From positions 1 through 54,264 of the forward strand of contig NZ_JAJGSX010000046.1 in the NCBI RefSeq assembly GCF_021245725.1: 54,264 nt of DNA, in the 5' to 3' direction. Below are positions 6,952 through 16,600 of the stretch, in pieces (position 1 is the stretch's first letter; each line of letters opens with the position of its first letter). The notes beneath the pieces are model-generated. The model did not search any database. It saw only the letters and a list, made by a program, of their open reading frames with translations, and had not been told where the DNA came from. The position numbers were made by a program, and so were the translations under genes. The stretch is from Pseudonocardia sp. TRM90224. GTDB lineage: Bacteria > Actinomycetota > Actinomycetes > Mycobacteriales > Pseudonocardiaceae.

Positions 6952-9900
6952 TTAGACCGCATCGGACAGCCGCTTCACAGCTTCGAGCAGCACGTGCTCG
7001 GCGTCCGTCCGGCCGAGTGCGCATCCCGTCACGTCGTGCGCGTCGACGGCGGCTCGGCTGTGGCCGACGGCTTCCTCGACCATGCCGATCTTCAGCTCGG
7101 CTCGTGCCAGCGCGGTCAAGGCCTGCCCGATGAGCAGCGTGTAGCTGCCGCTGCGGGCGAGCTCGACGGCCGCACCAGCATGTTCCACCGCCCCGGAGTG
7201 GTCCCCGGTGTGGAGGTGGGCGGTGGAGATGCCGATCATCGTCTGGGCGCGGGTGTAGGGGTTGCTGGTCGACGTCGCCATGTCGAGCGCCGCGTCGAGC
7301 AGGGGCAGCGCCGCGGAGTACCGCCCGGCCCTCAGGTGGATCGAGCCGATCGTCTCGGTCGCCTGGGCCTGGATCCGCGGTTCGTCGTTCTGGCGGGCCA
7401 GGTCGAGCGACTCGTGCGCGAGCCGGCGCGCCTGCTCCAGCCGCCCGGCGTCGCGGTGGACTTCGGCTTGGCAGCGGAGGTTGTAGGCCTCACGTCCGCG
7501 GTCGGCGAGCTCGCTGTGCACGGCGCGGGCCTCGTGCAGGAACCGCAACGCCTCGTCAGGCCGATCCAGCTCGTGCAGGACGTCGCCGAGGCCGGTCATG
7601 ATCTGCGCTGCGCACGCTGCCGAGCCGAGCTTGCGATGCAGGTCGAGCGCCTTCTCGTAGTGCGCGGCGGCGTCGGCGAGTCTGCCGAGCTCGTGGTGCG
7701 TGGTGGCGATCTGTTCGAGCAGCGCCGCGCGTCCGGCTTGGTGCCCGAGCGGTGCGATCATCAGCGCCTTGCGGAAGTGCGCAACGGCGTCGGACGGGCG
7801 CCCGGACACCCGGCGGACGTTGCCGAGCGCGCGGTGCGCGGCGACCTCGCCGGCGTTCCAATGAGCGGATCGGGCCAGGTGCAGCGCCTGCTCGCCGTGA
7901 TGCCTGGCCTGCTCGTAGCGATGCTGGCCGGAGAACGCGCCGGCGAGGCCGAGGTGCGAGACGGCCTGCGCCCCGGCATCGGAATCCGCCTCAGCTGCCG
8001 AGAGCGCGGCGCCGGCGATGACGTGCCATGGACCTGTTGTCCCCCGCAGCTGGAAGTAGCCGCGCAAGGCGTCGGCGAGCAGCCACGCCGCGGCGTGCGG
8101 CCCGGTGCCGCCGGCGGCGAGGACGGCGGCTTGCAGCGCCGGGAGCTCGGTGTCGATCCATTCCAGCGCGTCCCGATGATCAGCGAACCGGTTCTGCCCG
8201 TTTCGGGAGTGCCTGACCAGCCGCAACGTGTCCGGGTACAGCAGGGCCGCGGCGTCGTCGAGCACGTCGAGGTAGCCGGCGAGCAGCCGCTCCCACGCCG
8301 CATCCCGTTCGGCGCGGGTGTCTTCGCGGATCGAGCGCTCGCCGGCGTAGAGACGCAGCAGGTCGGGTTGTGCGTAGCGGTCGGGAGCGGTCTGCTCGAC
8401 GAGGTGCGCCGACACCAGCATGTCGAGGAGCTCGGCGGCTTCGGCATCCGTGCCCAGCAGCGCTTCCGCGGTCGCGGTGGTGGCATCCCGGCCCGGGGTG
8501 AGGGACAGGAGCCGGAAGAGCCGCTTCGCCGGAGCGGGCAGAGCGCGGTAGGAGAGGTCGAACGCGGTCCTGACCGCTGTGTCGGAGCCGGGGCTGGTCG
8601 ACAGCGCGGAGAGCCGGTCGTCGCGTCGCAGGAGTTGCACGTAGGTGCCCAGCGGACGGTCTCCTGGTCGGTCGAGCAGGTTCGCCGCAGCGATCCGCAG
8701 AGCCAGCGGGAGCTGACCACAGAGTTCGGCGAGCTCGACGGCTGCAGCCGGTTCGGCTGTGGTCGACGCGAATCCCAGGACGCGCGACAGCAGCTCGTGC
8801 GACTCGTCGGGATCCAGTGGAAGCAGTCGCCGCTGGTGCGCTCCGGTGCGGGCCACCAGCGCGCGCTGGGAGGAGCGGCTCGTGACGAGCACGAAACACC
8901 CCGGCGCACCGGGCATGAGCGACTGCACCTGGCTCGCGTGCCGGACGTCGTCGAGGACGATGAGCGTCCTGGTCTCCGCCAGGATCGACCGCAGCAGCGC
9001 GGCACCCTCGGCGACGTCGGAGGGCACTCTGTCCGGGGTGACATCGAGCGCGCGCAGCAGACACGCGAGCGCGTCCGCAGTTGAGACGGGAGCTGCTGTG
9101 GAGTAGCTCGCCAGGTTCACGTAGAGCTGCCCGTCGGGGAAGTGTCGACGTGATCGGTGGCTCCAGTGCAGCGCCAGCGCGGTCTTCCCGACCCCGGGCG
9201 CGCCGACGAGCACGGCCGTACGAGGTGCGGTTCCGGCATCGCCGAGGGCGCGCTCCAGAAGGGCGTCGAGTGCCCGCAGGTGCGACTCGCGTCCGGTGAA
9301 GGCGATGACATCGGCAGGGAGCTGGGCCGGAACGGGGATGCGGGCGGGAGCGGGTTGCGAGGTCGTCGCGTCGCAGCGGCTCGTCCAGTACCCGCGTCGG
9401 CCCAGGGCCTCGAACTCGACGAGGTCGGCGCCGGTGATCCCGAGGACCTCGGCGAGCTGGCGCAGCGAGTCGGGGCGCGGGGAGCGGATCCGCCCGCGTT
9501 CCAGATCGCGAATGGTGCGGACGCTCAACGCCGCGCGCTCGGCGAGCTGTTCCTGGGTCAGCCGGGCCCTGGTGCGCAGGCGCAACAGGACGACGGCAAA
9601 ATCCTCCGTCCCCGACCCAGCGCCCGCCCGTTGCACGGTGACGTGCAGCTGCCCGGCCTCGATCGTCGACGCTGCCTGCGGTTCGCCCGCCAGTGCAGGA
9701 CGGACGGGGGCAGGACGGACGGGGGCAGGACGGACGGCGGCGGGACGGGGTGCCGGGATCGGGACGAGCCCACCAGGGGTGTGGTGCAGGTCGGACGTGG
9801 TGCGGAGAACGTCGAGGTGCGCGGTGTTGAGCTCGGCACCCGGTTCGGTGCCGAGCTCGTCGACGATCCGCCGGCGGGTGCGGGCGTAGGTGTCGAGCGC

Positions 9901-10539
9901 TTCCGCGGTGCGACCGGCCACCGACAGGGCCCGGATGAGGCGTGCTGCCAGGACTTCCGAGAGCGGGTGCAAATCGACGGTCTCGCTGAGCCATTCGATG
10001 ACCACGTGGTGCCTGCCGAGCGTCAGTGCGGTGTCGGCCCATTCGGTGAGTACGCCGAGCCGTTGCTGGCGGAGCCGTTCGCGCACGCGATCGGCCCAGG
10101 TCCCGGGCAGGCCGGCGAGCGGTTCGCCCCGCCACAGGTGGAGCGCTTCGTCGAGGGCAGCGGCGCGACCTTCCACGCCGCTCTGCCCGGCGCGCGCCCG
10201 GTCGACCAGGTCGTGGAACCGGTGGAGATCAACCCGATCCGGATCGACCACGAGCTGGTATCCGCTGGCGTTGTGGCGGAGCAGCACCTGATCTTCGTCA
10301 CGGCTGTGCGCCACCTGCAGGAGGCGCCGCACTCGGGCGACGTAGGTGTGCAGGACGTTCCGCGGGTCACCGGGGAGCGCCTCCCCGTCCCAGATGCAGT
10401 CGATCAGCGCATCGGAGCTCACCGTGCGACCGAGATCGACGAGCAACGCCGCGAGCAGGATCCGTTGCTTCGCAGGTCCGAGCGCCACCCCTCGCCCGTC
10501 TGCTTCCAGCTCGAAGTCGCCGAGAATTCGAAACTCCAT
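6952..10539 (-). CDS. AfsR/SARP-like regulator with extra XRE domain, NB-ARC ATPase and TPRs
   Basis: About 1195 residues from ATG 10539 (GAGGCG upstream). Domains in order: an OmpR-type winged helix (MEFRILGDFEL..., residues 1-95), a BTAD dimerisation domain (about 100-255, HLWRGEPLAG and RRRIVDELGTEPG), a Pro-rich linker with a 15-bp repeat, an XRE helix-turn-helix (LTQEQLAERAALSVRTIRDLERGRI, about 315-365), an NB-ARC ATPase with Walker A GAPGVGKT (about 445), Walker B LIVLDD and GxP motif LPLAL, and C-terminal TPRs (about 860-1180). AfsR-type proteins activate secondary-metabolite genes after sensing through NB-ARC/TPR. It lies 0.9 kb from the biosynthetic operon, so it is the best candidate for its activator. 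The second DNA-binding domain is unusual. Confidence 0.88.
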   Translation of the reverse strand: MEFRILGDFELEADGRGVALGPAKQRILLAALLVDLGRTVSSDALIDCIWDGEALPGDPRNVLHTYVARVRRLLQVAHSRDEDQVLLRHNASGYQLVVDPDRVDLHRFHDLVDRARAGQSGVEGRAAALDEALHLWRGEPLAGLPGTWADRVRERLRQQRLGVLTEWADTALTLGRHHVVIEWLSETVDLHPLSEVLAARLIRALSVAGRTAEALDTYARTRRRIVDELGTEPGAELNTAHLDVLRTTSDLHHTPGGLVPIPAPRPAAVRPAPVRPAPVRPALAGEPQAASTIEAGQLHVTVQRAGAGSGTEDFAVVLLRLRTRARLTQEQLAERAALSVRTIRDLERGRIRSPRPDSLRQLAEVLGITGADLVEFEALGRRGYWTSRCDATTSQPAPARIPVPAQLPADVIAFTGRESHLRALDALLERALGDAGTAPRTAVLVGAPGVGKTALALHWSHRSRRHFPDGQLYVNLASYSTAAPVSTADALACLLRALDVTPDRVPSDVAEGAALLRSILAETRTLIVLDDVRHASQVQSLMPGAPGCFVLVTSRSSQRALVARTGAHQRRLLPLDPDESHELLSRVLGFASTTAEPAAAVELAELCGQLPLALRIAAANLLDRPGDRPLGTYVQLLRRDDRLSALSTSPGSDTAVRTAFDLSYRALPAPAKRLFRLLSLTPGRDATTATAEALLGTDAEAAELLDMLVSAHLVEQTAPDRYAQPDLLRLYAGERSIREDTRAERDAAWERLLAGYLDVLDDAAALLYPDTLRLVRHSRNGQNRFADHRDALEWIDTELPALQAAVLAAGGTGPHAAAWLLADALRGYFQLRGTTGPWHVIAGAALSAAEADSDAGAQAVSHLGLAGAFSGQHRYEQARHHGEQALHLARSAHWNAGEVAAHRALGNVRRVSGRPSDAVAHFRKALMIAPLGHQAGRAALLEQIATTHHELGRLADAAAHYEKALDLHRKLGSAACAAQIMTGLGDVLHELDRPDEALRFLHEARAVHSELADRGREAYNLRCQAEVHRDAGRLEQARRLAHESLDLARQNDEPRIQAQATETIGSIHLRAGRYSAALPLLDAALDMATSTSNPYTRAQTMIGISTAHLHTGDHSGAVEHAGAAVELARSGSYTLLIGQALTALARAELKIGMVEEAVGHSRAAVDAHDVTGCALGRTDAEHVLLEAVKRLSDAV

Positions 10540-10733
10540 GATCGCCTCGCAATCGACGGAGAACTCGGGGAGTTCGACCGCCGCAGAGCAAACCAGCAAC
10601 CGGTGGAGCGGTCAAGGAATCGAGCGGTCGTCCAGGTGATTGCAGGCGCAATTCTTGAGGGGTGGTCAGTTTGGGTACCGCTCGAAGAATCTTGGATCGC
10701 GGGCCGGAACGGCCACTGTGCCAGTATCGCCGC

Positions 10734-11243
10734 ATGATGGAGACGGCTGAGGAGCTCGCGGCCCTGCAGAGGCTGCTCGACGATTCGATCAACTCGTCCG
10801 GACACCACGTGAACCGCATCGTCTCGCCGCGTCGGCGGCTTTCGGCGCGGCAGCTCGTGACCGCGCTGACCGGGATGAAGGTGCTCGTCGTCGCGACCGG
10901 AACCGCCCGCGGCGAGCCGCGGACCAGCTGCGTCGACGGTCACTTCCGCAACGGCCGGTGGATCTTCTGCACCTCGGAGCGCGCCGTGAAGGCGCGGCAC
11001 CTGCGGGCTCGGCCAGCGGTCAGTGTCACGCACGCGGACGGCGAGCGGATGGCGGTCTTCGTGCACGGCCACGCCGAGTACATCGTCCCGGCCGACCCGG
11101 CATTCGCCCCGTTGGACGCGCACTACGTCGATCATTACGGGTCCTCGCCCCGCGAGTGGGGCCCCACCCCCGTTTTCGTACGCGTGCACCCGCACTGGAT
11201 GGTGGGTTACGCCATGGACGCCGTCGATTTCCCGGACGCCTGA
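10734..11243 (+). CDS. PPOX-type flavin/F420 split-barrel protein
   Basis: A 169-residue member of the pyridoxamine 5'-phosphate oxidase-like fold, which binds FMN or F420. Visible features are the strand order KVLVVATGTARGEPRTSCVDGHFRNGRWIFCTSERAVKARHLRARPAVSVTHADGERMAVFVHGHAEYI and the closing R-V-H-P element. MMETAEE at 10734/10737 is the likely start; no strong RBS is seen, so translation may be leaderless. It is divergent from the SARP-like regulator and ends 193 bp before the biosynthetic operon. Whether it acts in that pathway or is a housekeeping reductase is open. Confidence 0.78.
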   Translation: MMETAEELAALQRLLDDSINSSGHHVNRIVSPRRRLSARQLVTALTGMKVLVVATGTARGEPRTSCVDGHFRNGRWIFCTSERAVKARHLRARPAVSVTHADGERMAVFVHGHAEYIVPADPAFAPLDAHYVDHYGSSPREWGPTPVFVRVHPHWMVGYAMDAVDFPDA

Positions 11244-11439
11244 GTCGCATTACCCGGCAACTCGACCGGCGATCGAACCGGCAACGGAGTTCCAGAACCT
11301 TGCGTTGCGGGAGGTCGGCGCGGCGGCGCAGCCGATCGTCGGTGCTCAAGATTTGTGACGGCTTTGTTCAAGGTCACCGGACCATCCTTTCCCTCGGCGA
11401 GCAGCCGGACGGCGTCTCGAGCGGTGCAAGGGGGATGTG

Positions 11440-12864
11440 GTGGCATCACTGCGCAACGGGCTCGACGTGCGAACCGGTCTCGAGGTGGCCGGGATCGACC
11501 GGGCCGTGCTGGACGGGGCGGTGCTGGACGAGGCGGTGCTTGACGAAGCGGTGCGGCGTTACCTGGCCAACCCGCTGTTCTGCGCGGCCCGGTTCGACGA
11601 GCTGGTCATCGACGACAACCCCTATCGCCGGCCGGTCCGGCCCGACGACATCGGGTTGGTCGACTTCGCCACACCGCTGGCCCGCGCCGACTTCGCGCAG
11701 CTCAGCGCCCTGATGGGGCATCGGATGCTGCTCAACGTCCACGACGCGGACAAGCTGCTGCTGCCTCGACGGACCACCCCGCAGAAGTGGGACGACCACC
11801 GGAGGTTCTACGACTCGACCAACCGGCAACTGGGGGAGTTGATCCGGCCCCACCTCGAGGACCACTTGTTCGGGTTCGTGCGCGAGCTCGCGGCGGCACA
11901 GCACCCGGTCCGGTCGGCGTCGGAGGCGATGGGCCGGATCGACGACCTGGCGCGGCAGCGCCGCCGGCAGAACGGCGAGCTGCACGACCTCGTCGACCGG
12001 TCCGCGCACCGTGCCGAGATGTTGGTGATGCTCGCCATCCAAGCCGACGCGATCGCGCTCAACGCGGGCCACCTCGAATCGTCGGGGCGGCGCCGGCTGC
12101 TCGCCCTGTCCGATCAAGCCCTGCCCGATCCATTCGGTGCGCCGGACCGGCCGGTGCAGCAGCCGCGGCAGGACCTCAGGTTCGAGCCGCACAGCTACTA
12201 CCAGTACTACCTCCCGTCGACCCTCGCGCTGATGAACGCCCTCAACGGGGCAGCCCGCGATCCCGGCCAGCACTTCGCGCTGGCCGGACTCCTCGCAGCG
12301 CGGACGGTGGACGAGCACGCTGCCGCGGAGATCCGACGATCGGCGACGCTCGCGCCGATGTTGCCCGCCGGCGACCCACCCGCCGACGTGGTGGACGTTG
12401 TGCCGCCGATCCGGGCCGTCGTCGACAAGGCGGAGGCGCTGGGCGGAGATTTCGCCTTGCGTGAGTTCGGCCGGGGGCTGCACAGCTACGCGGTGCTGCT
12501 CGACCTGCACCACGAGGACCTCGTGCGGCAGCTCACCTGGATCGACTCGATGCCCGCCTACGAGCAGTCCGCCCGCCGCCTGCAGGACGGCATCCGCGAG
12601 CACGAGATCGAGGTGGAGCTGGACACCTTCGTCGAATCGTGGGAGGAGTGCTCCACCACCCACGTCCACGACGACGACCGCCTGCTCATCATCGAGAGCG
12701 GCGAGATGGACTTCTGGAACTGCTTCGGCGAGCAGCACACGTTCGGGCCCGGCGACATGACCTTCATCCCCCGCCATCGCCTGCACGGATCGGTCGTGTT
12801 GAGCGGTGAGTGCGTCTACCACCAGCCGGTCATCACTCCTGAGCTGCTGCGACGGTTCGGGTGA
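11440..12864 (+). CDS. SznF-like N-oxidation protein with C-terminal cupin
   Basis: About 474 residues. Residues 1-385 (numbered from GTG 11437) are helical; 400-475 form a cupin with H409-V-H411, E420 and H450. From memory, the N-nitrosating enzyme SznF (471 aa, helical domain, haem-oxygenase-like diiron domain, cupin) uses cupin ligands H407, H409 and H448. The same spacing and a constant shift of two support homology. SznF oxidises the guanidine of N-methyl-arginine and rearranges it to an N-nitrosourea. The diiron signature H-x3-D-x2-H expected in the central domain is not visible, so this protein may do only the cupin step. RBS AAGGGGG precedes GTG 11440. Residues 24-38 are a threefold repeat (VLDGA/VLDEA). 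It overlaps the next gene by GTGA. First gene of the operon. Confidence 0.66.
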   Translation: MASLRNGLDVRTGLEVAGIDRAVLDGAVLDEAVLDEAVRRYLANPLFCAARFDELVIDDNPYRRPVRPDDIGLVDFATPLARADFAQLSALMGHRMLLNVHDADKLLLPRRTTPQKWDDHRRFYDSTNRQLGELIRPHLEDHLFGFVRELAAAQHPVRSASEAMGRIDDLARQRRRQNGELHDLVDRSAHRAEMLVMLAIQADAIALNAGHLESSGRRRLLALSDQALPDPFGAPDRPVQQPRQDLRFEPHSYYQYYLPSTLALMNALNGAARDPGQHFALAGLLAARTVDEHAAAEIRRSATLAPMLPAGDPPADVVDVVPPIRAVVDKAEALGGDFALREFGRGLHSYAVLLDLHHEDLVRQLTWIDSMPAYEQSARRLQDGIREHEIEVELDTFVESWEECSTTHVHDDDRLLIIESGEMDFWNCFGEQHTFGPGDMTFIPRHRLHGSVVLSGECVYHQPVITPELLRRFG

Positions 12865-13664
12865 CCGGCCAGCGCGAACGCGAGACGGTGACGCTGCGGG
12901 TCGAGACGATGCGAGTCGAGGCGATACGGGTCGAGGGCCTGCCGGTGCTCGTCACGCCCGGAACCACACCACAGCGATGGTGGGTGGAGTCCGTCCGCGC
13001 CTTCCGGGAACGGGTGAGCCGGCCCGGGTACCCGTGCTTCTTCGGGCACGCGACGCTGGCCCGCGACGGGGTCTACGGGACCTTCGTCGAAGGCGGGGTC
13101 GAACCGCTCGCGGCCGTGCTCGTGGAGTTCCTCGACCTGTCGCGCCAGCACCTCGACCAGCGCATGGTCATCGCCGCGTTCGTGGCGCCCGACGCGGACG
13201 CCCGCGACGAGCGGGCCAACGCCGACCGGTTCTGGACGATCCTGCGTGGGTTGCGCGCCCTGGACCCCGACGAGTGGCCGGCCGGACTGCCCGAGGATCC
13301 GGATCATCCCGAGTGGGAGTTCGCCTTCCACGGCGTGCCCATGTTCGTCTTCGCCGGCGCGCCCTCCTACCAGCGCCGCGCCAGCCGCAACCTCGGCGCC
13401 GGGCTGGTGCTGATGTTCCAGCCGCGCAACGTGTTCCGCGGCATCGAGGCCGACACCCCACGCGGCAACCGGGCCCGCACGGCCATCCGCGAGCGTCTGA
13501 CCAGGTGGGACACCGTCGCACCGCACCCCGATCTCGGCGTCTACGGCGACCCCGCCAACCGCGAGTGGGCGCAGTACTTCGTCAGCGACGAGGGCCCACG
13601 GCTCTACCCGACATGCCCGCTGCGCACCCAGTCCCGACCCGACCCAGACGAGCGAGGCGAGTGA
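12861..13664 (+). CDS. YqcI/YcgG-family protein, candidate haem-dependent N-hydroxylase
   Basis: A 267-residue member of the YqcI/YcgG family. Diagnostic stretches are YPCFFGHATL (57-66), FHGVPMFVF (156-164, His157), GLVLMFQPRNVF (181-192) and HPDLGVYGDPANREWAQYF (222-240, His222). I recall AglA of argolaphos biosynthesis, in this family, being reported as a haem-dependent arginine N-hydroxylase. Related genes are associated with diazeniumdiolate (graminine-type) pathways. It starts at GTG 12861 inside the stop codon of the SznF-like gene, so the two are translationally coupled. This supports a joint role in oxidising a guanidine or amine nitrogen. The N-terminus holds a threefold repeat (RVETM/RVEAI/RVEGL), so a later start (ATG 12909) is possible. 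Confidence 0.72.
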   Translation: MTGQRERETVTLRVETMRVEAIRVEGLPVLVTPGTTPQRWWVESVRAFRERVSRPGYPCFFGHATLARDGVYGTFVEGGVEPLAAVLVEFLDLSRQHLDQRMVIAAFVAPDADARDERANADRFWTILRGLRALDPDEWPAGLPEDPDHPEWEFAFHGVPMFVFAGAPSYQRRASRNLGAGLVLMFQPRNVFRGIEADTPRGNRARTAIRERLTRWDTVAPHPDLGVYGDPANREWAQYFVSDEGPRLYPTCPLRTQSRPDPDERGE

Positions 13665-13668
13665 GCTG

Positions 13669-16600
13669 ATGAACGCTGACCCGACGACGAGCCCAGCTGA
13701 CACCGTCGACGCAGCCGCGGGCGCCGATCTGCTGCACCGCCTCATCGAGCGGCAGGTCGACATCTCGCCCGACGCGATCGCGGTCGTGTGCCGGGATGCG
13801 GAGATCTCCTACGCGGCGTTGGACACGTGGGCCAACCGGCTCGCGCACCGACTGATCCGCGCCGGCGCGGGCCCCGACCGGCCGGTCGCGGTGGTGGCGC
13901 AGCGGCGGATCGAGACCGTCGTGTCGTTGCTCGCGGTGTTGAAGGCCGGCAGCGCGTACGTCCCGGTCGACCCGGCCAACCCGCCGCGCCGCTTCCACCA
14001 CGTCGTGCGCGACTGCGGCGCGCGGCTGCTCGTCGCAGCCGGGGATGCGCCCGTCCCGGCCGACGGCGGCGCGTTCACCACAGTGCGGTGCGATGCCGAC
14101 GTCCCAGCCGACGATCTCGACGGGGAGCCGACCGCCCGGCCCGACGCCGTGGTTCGGCCCGACAACGCCGCTTACGTCATCTACACCTCCGGCTCGACCG
14201 GGGAACCGAAGGGCGTGGTGGTCCCGCACCGCCAGATCGTCGCCGCCACGCATGCCAACCGCGCCTACGAACGGCCCGACCCCGCCGCGTTCCTGCTGCT
14301 GATCTCCTTCTCCTTCGACGCCTGCGCGGTGGGTCTGTACTGGACGCTGGCCACCGGCGGGACGGTGGTGATCCCCACGCCCGAGGAGCTGCGCGACCCG
14401 TGTGCGGTACGTGCGCTGGCGGCTCGCCACCGGGTGACCCACCTGGACTGCACGCCGGCGCTGTACTCGCTGATCCTCGGCGACGATCCCGGGCCGCTGG
14501 CCACGCTGCGCTGCGCGATCGTCGGTGGCGAAGCGTGCCCCGCGGACCTGGTGGAGCGCCATCACGCGGCGTTGCCCGGGTGCCAGCTGTTCAACAACTA
14601 CGGGCCGACCGAGACCACGGTCTGGGCGACGACGGCCGCGCTGGCCCCGCTGCCGCCGGATGCGCCCGTGCCGATCGGCACCGCGATTCCCGGCGTGCGC
14701 ACGTACGTGCTGGACGACGACCTGCAACCGGTCGGGAGCGGGGAGCTGTTCATCGGCGGCGCGGGTGTGGCCCGCGGCTATCACGGTCGTCCGGCCCTCA
14801 CCGCGGATCGCTTCCTCCCCGACCCGCAGGCGGACGGTCCCGGCGCGCGGATGTACCGCACCGGTGACCGGGCGCGCACTTCGGCCGACGGCACGCTGGA
14901 GTTCCTCGGCCGGGTCGACCACCAGGTGAAGGTGCGCGGGTTCCGGATCGAGCTCGGCGAGGTCGAGCAGGCCATCGCCGCGCACCACGAGGTCGTGGAG
15001 ACCGTTGTGGACGTCCGCAGCCTCGGTGGCACCGACACGCTCGTCGCGTGGGTGGGCGCCCGGCCGGATTCGACGCTGAGTTCCGACGCGATCCGGGATC
15101 ACCTCGCGGCCCGGCTGCCCGACCACATGGTGCCCAGCCACATCGCCGTCGTCGACGGGATACCGCGGAACGTCGCCGGCAAGGTCGACCGGGCCCAGCT
15201 GCCCGACCCGGTGCAGCCGGTCGCAACCGGTGCCGACCCGGCGACGCCGCTGGAGGTCGAGGTGGCGGAGCTGGCCGAGGAGGTGCTGGGCATCGGCGGG
15301 ATCGGCCGCCACACCAGCTTCTTCGACCTCGGCGCGACGTCGCTGCACGTGTCGAAGCTGCTGCTCGGCACGTGGAGCCGCTTCCAGGTCGCGATCCCGA
15401 TCCACCAGCTGTTCCAGGTACCGACCGTGGCCGGGCTCGCGCAGATCATCGAGGCGGTGCGGCGGACGAACGACCCCAACGCGCTGGAGACCTGGACGAT
15501 GGAACAGCTGGAGGAGGCGGCCCGGCTCGCCCCGGACATCGTCACCGACGGGCTGCCGCACAGCGAATGGTCGCGACCGCGGGACATCCTCCTGACCGGC
15601 GCGACCGGCTACCTCGGCGCGTTCCTGATCAAGGAGCTCGTCGAGCGGACCGACGCGACGATCCGGTGCCTGGTGCGGGCCGGCTCGCCGCAGGAGGCGT
15701 TCGACCGCGTGTGCGCGGCGATGAAGCGCTACCTGATCTGGGACGACGCTCTGGCCGACCGGCTCGAGATGGTCGTGGGCGACCTCGGCAAACCGCGGTT
15801 CGGCCTGACCGACGCGACCTACGCCGAGCTCGCCGCGCACGTCGATGTCATCTACCACTCCGGCGCGCTGGTCAACTTCCTGTTCCCCTACGGCGAGATG
15901 AAGCCGCCCAACGTGGACGGCACCGCCGAGGTCCTGCGGATGGCCACGACCACGACGGTCAAGGCGGTGCACTACATCTCGACGATCGACATGTTCCTGG
16001 AGACCGACATCGACCGGCCGTACCTGGAAGACATGGAGATGGTCGCCGAAGACGTGCCCGAGGGGTACGCGCGCAGCAAGTGGCTGGCCGAGGCGTTCGT
16101 GCGGGAGGCCCGCGACCGCGGGGTGCCCTGCTCGATCTACCGGCCGGGCATGATGATCAGCCACACCGAAACCGGCGCCACACAGCTCAACGACTACCTG
16201 CTGATCGAGATCGCCGGCCTGCTGGAGTTCGGTGTGGTGCCTGACGTGCACTACATGTTCGACGCCACCCCGATCGACTTCTCCGCCCAGGCCGTCGCGC
16301 ACATCTCGTTGAAGGAAGGCTGCCTCGGCGGGACCTACCACCTGTGGAACCTGCACCCGGTGCGGGTGGAGACGATCTACGACTGGATCCGGTCGTTCGG
16401 GTACTCGATCGACGCGGTGCCGTTCGAGACGGTGATCCAGCACCTGGTCACGGTCGATCCGAGCAATCCGATCTTCCCGCTGCTGCCGCTGTTCCTCGAC
16501 GAGGAGCACCGGTTGATGCCGGACTCGTTCGAGCCCGAGGTCATGGCGCAGACGGATCTGGCGGCCGAGTGCCGCAACACCATCGCCGCGCTGGAAGGCA

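Noticed and set aside
11244..11436. A recognisable promoter or operator for the NRPS operon
   Set aside because: The spacer must contain the promoter, but I see no convincing -10/-35 pair, palindrome or SARP heptamer repeat to mark.
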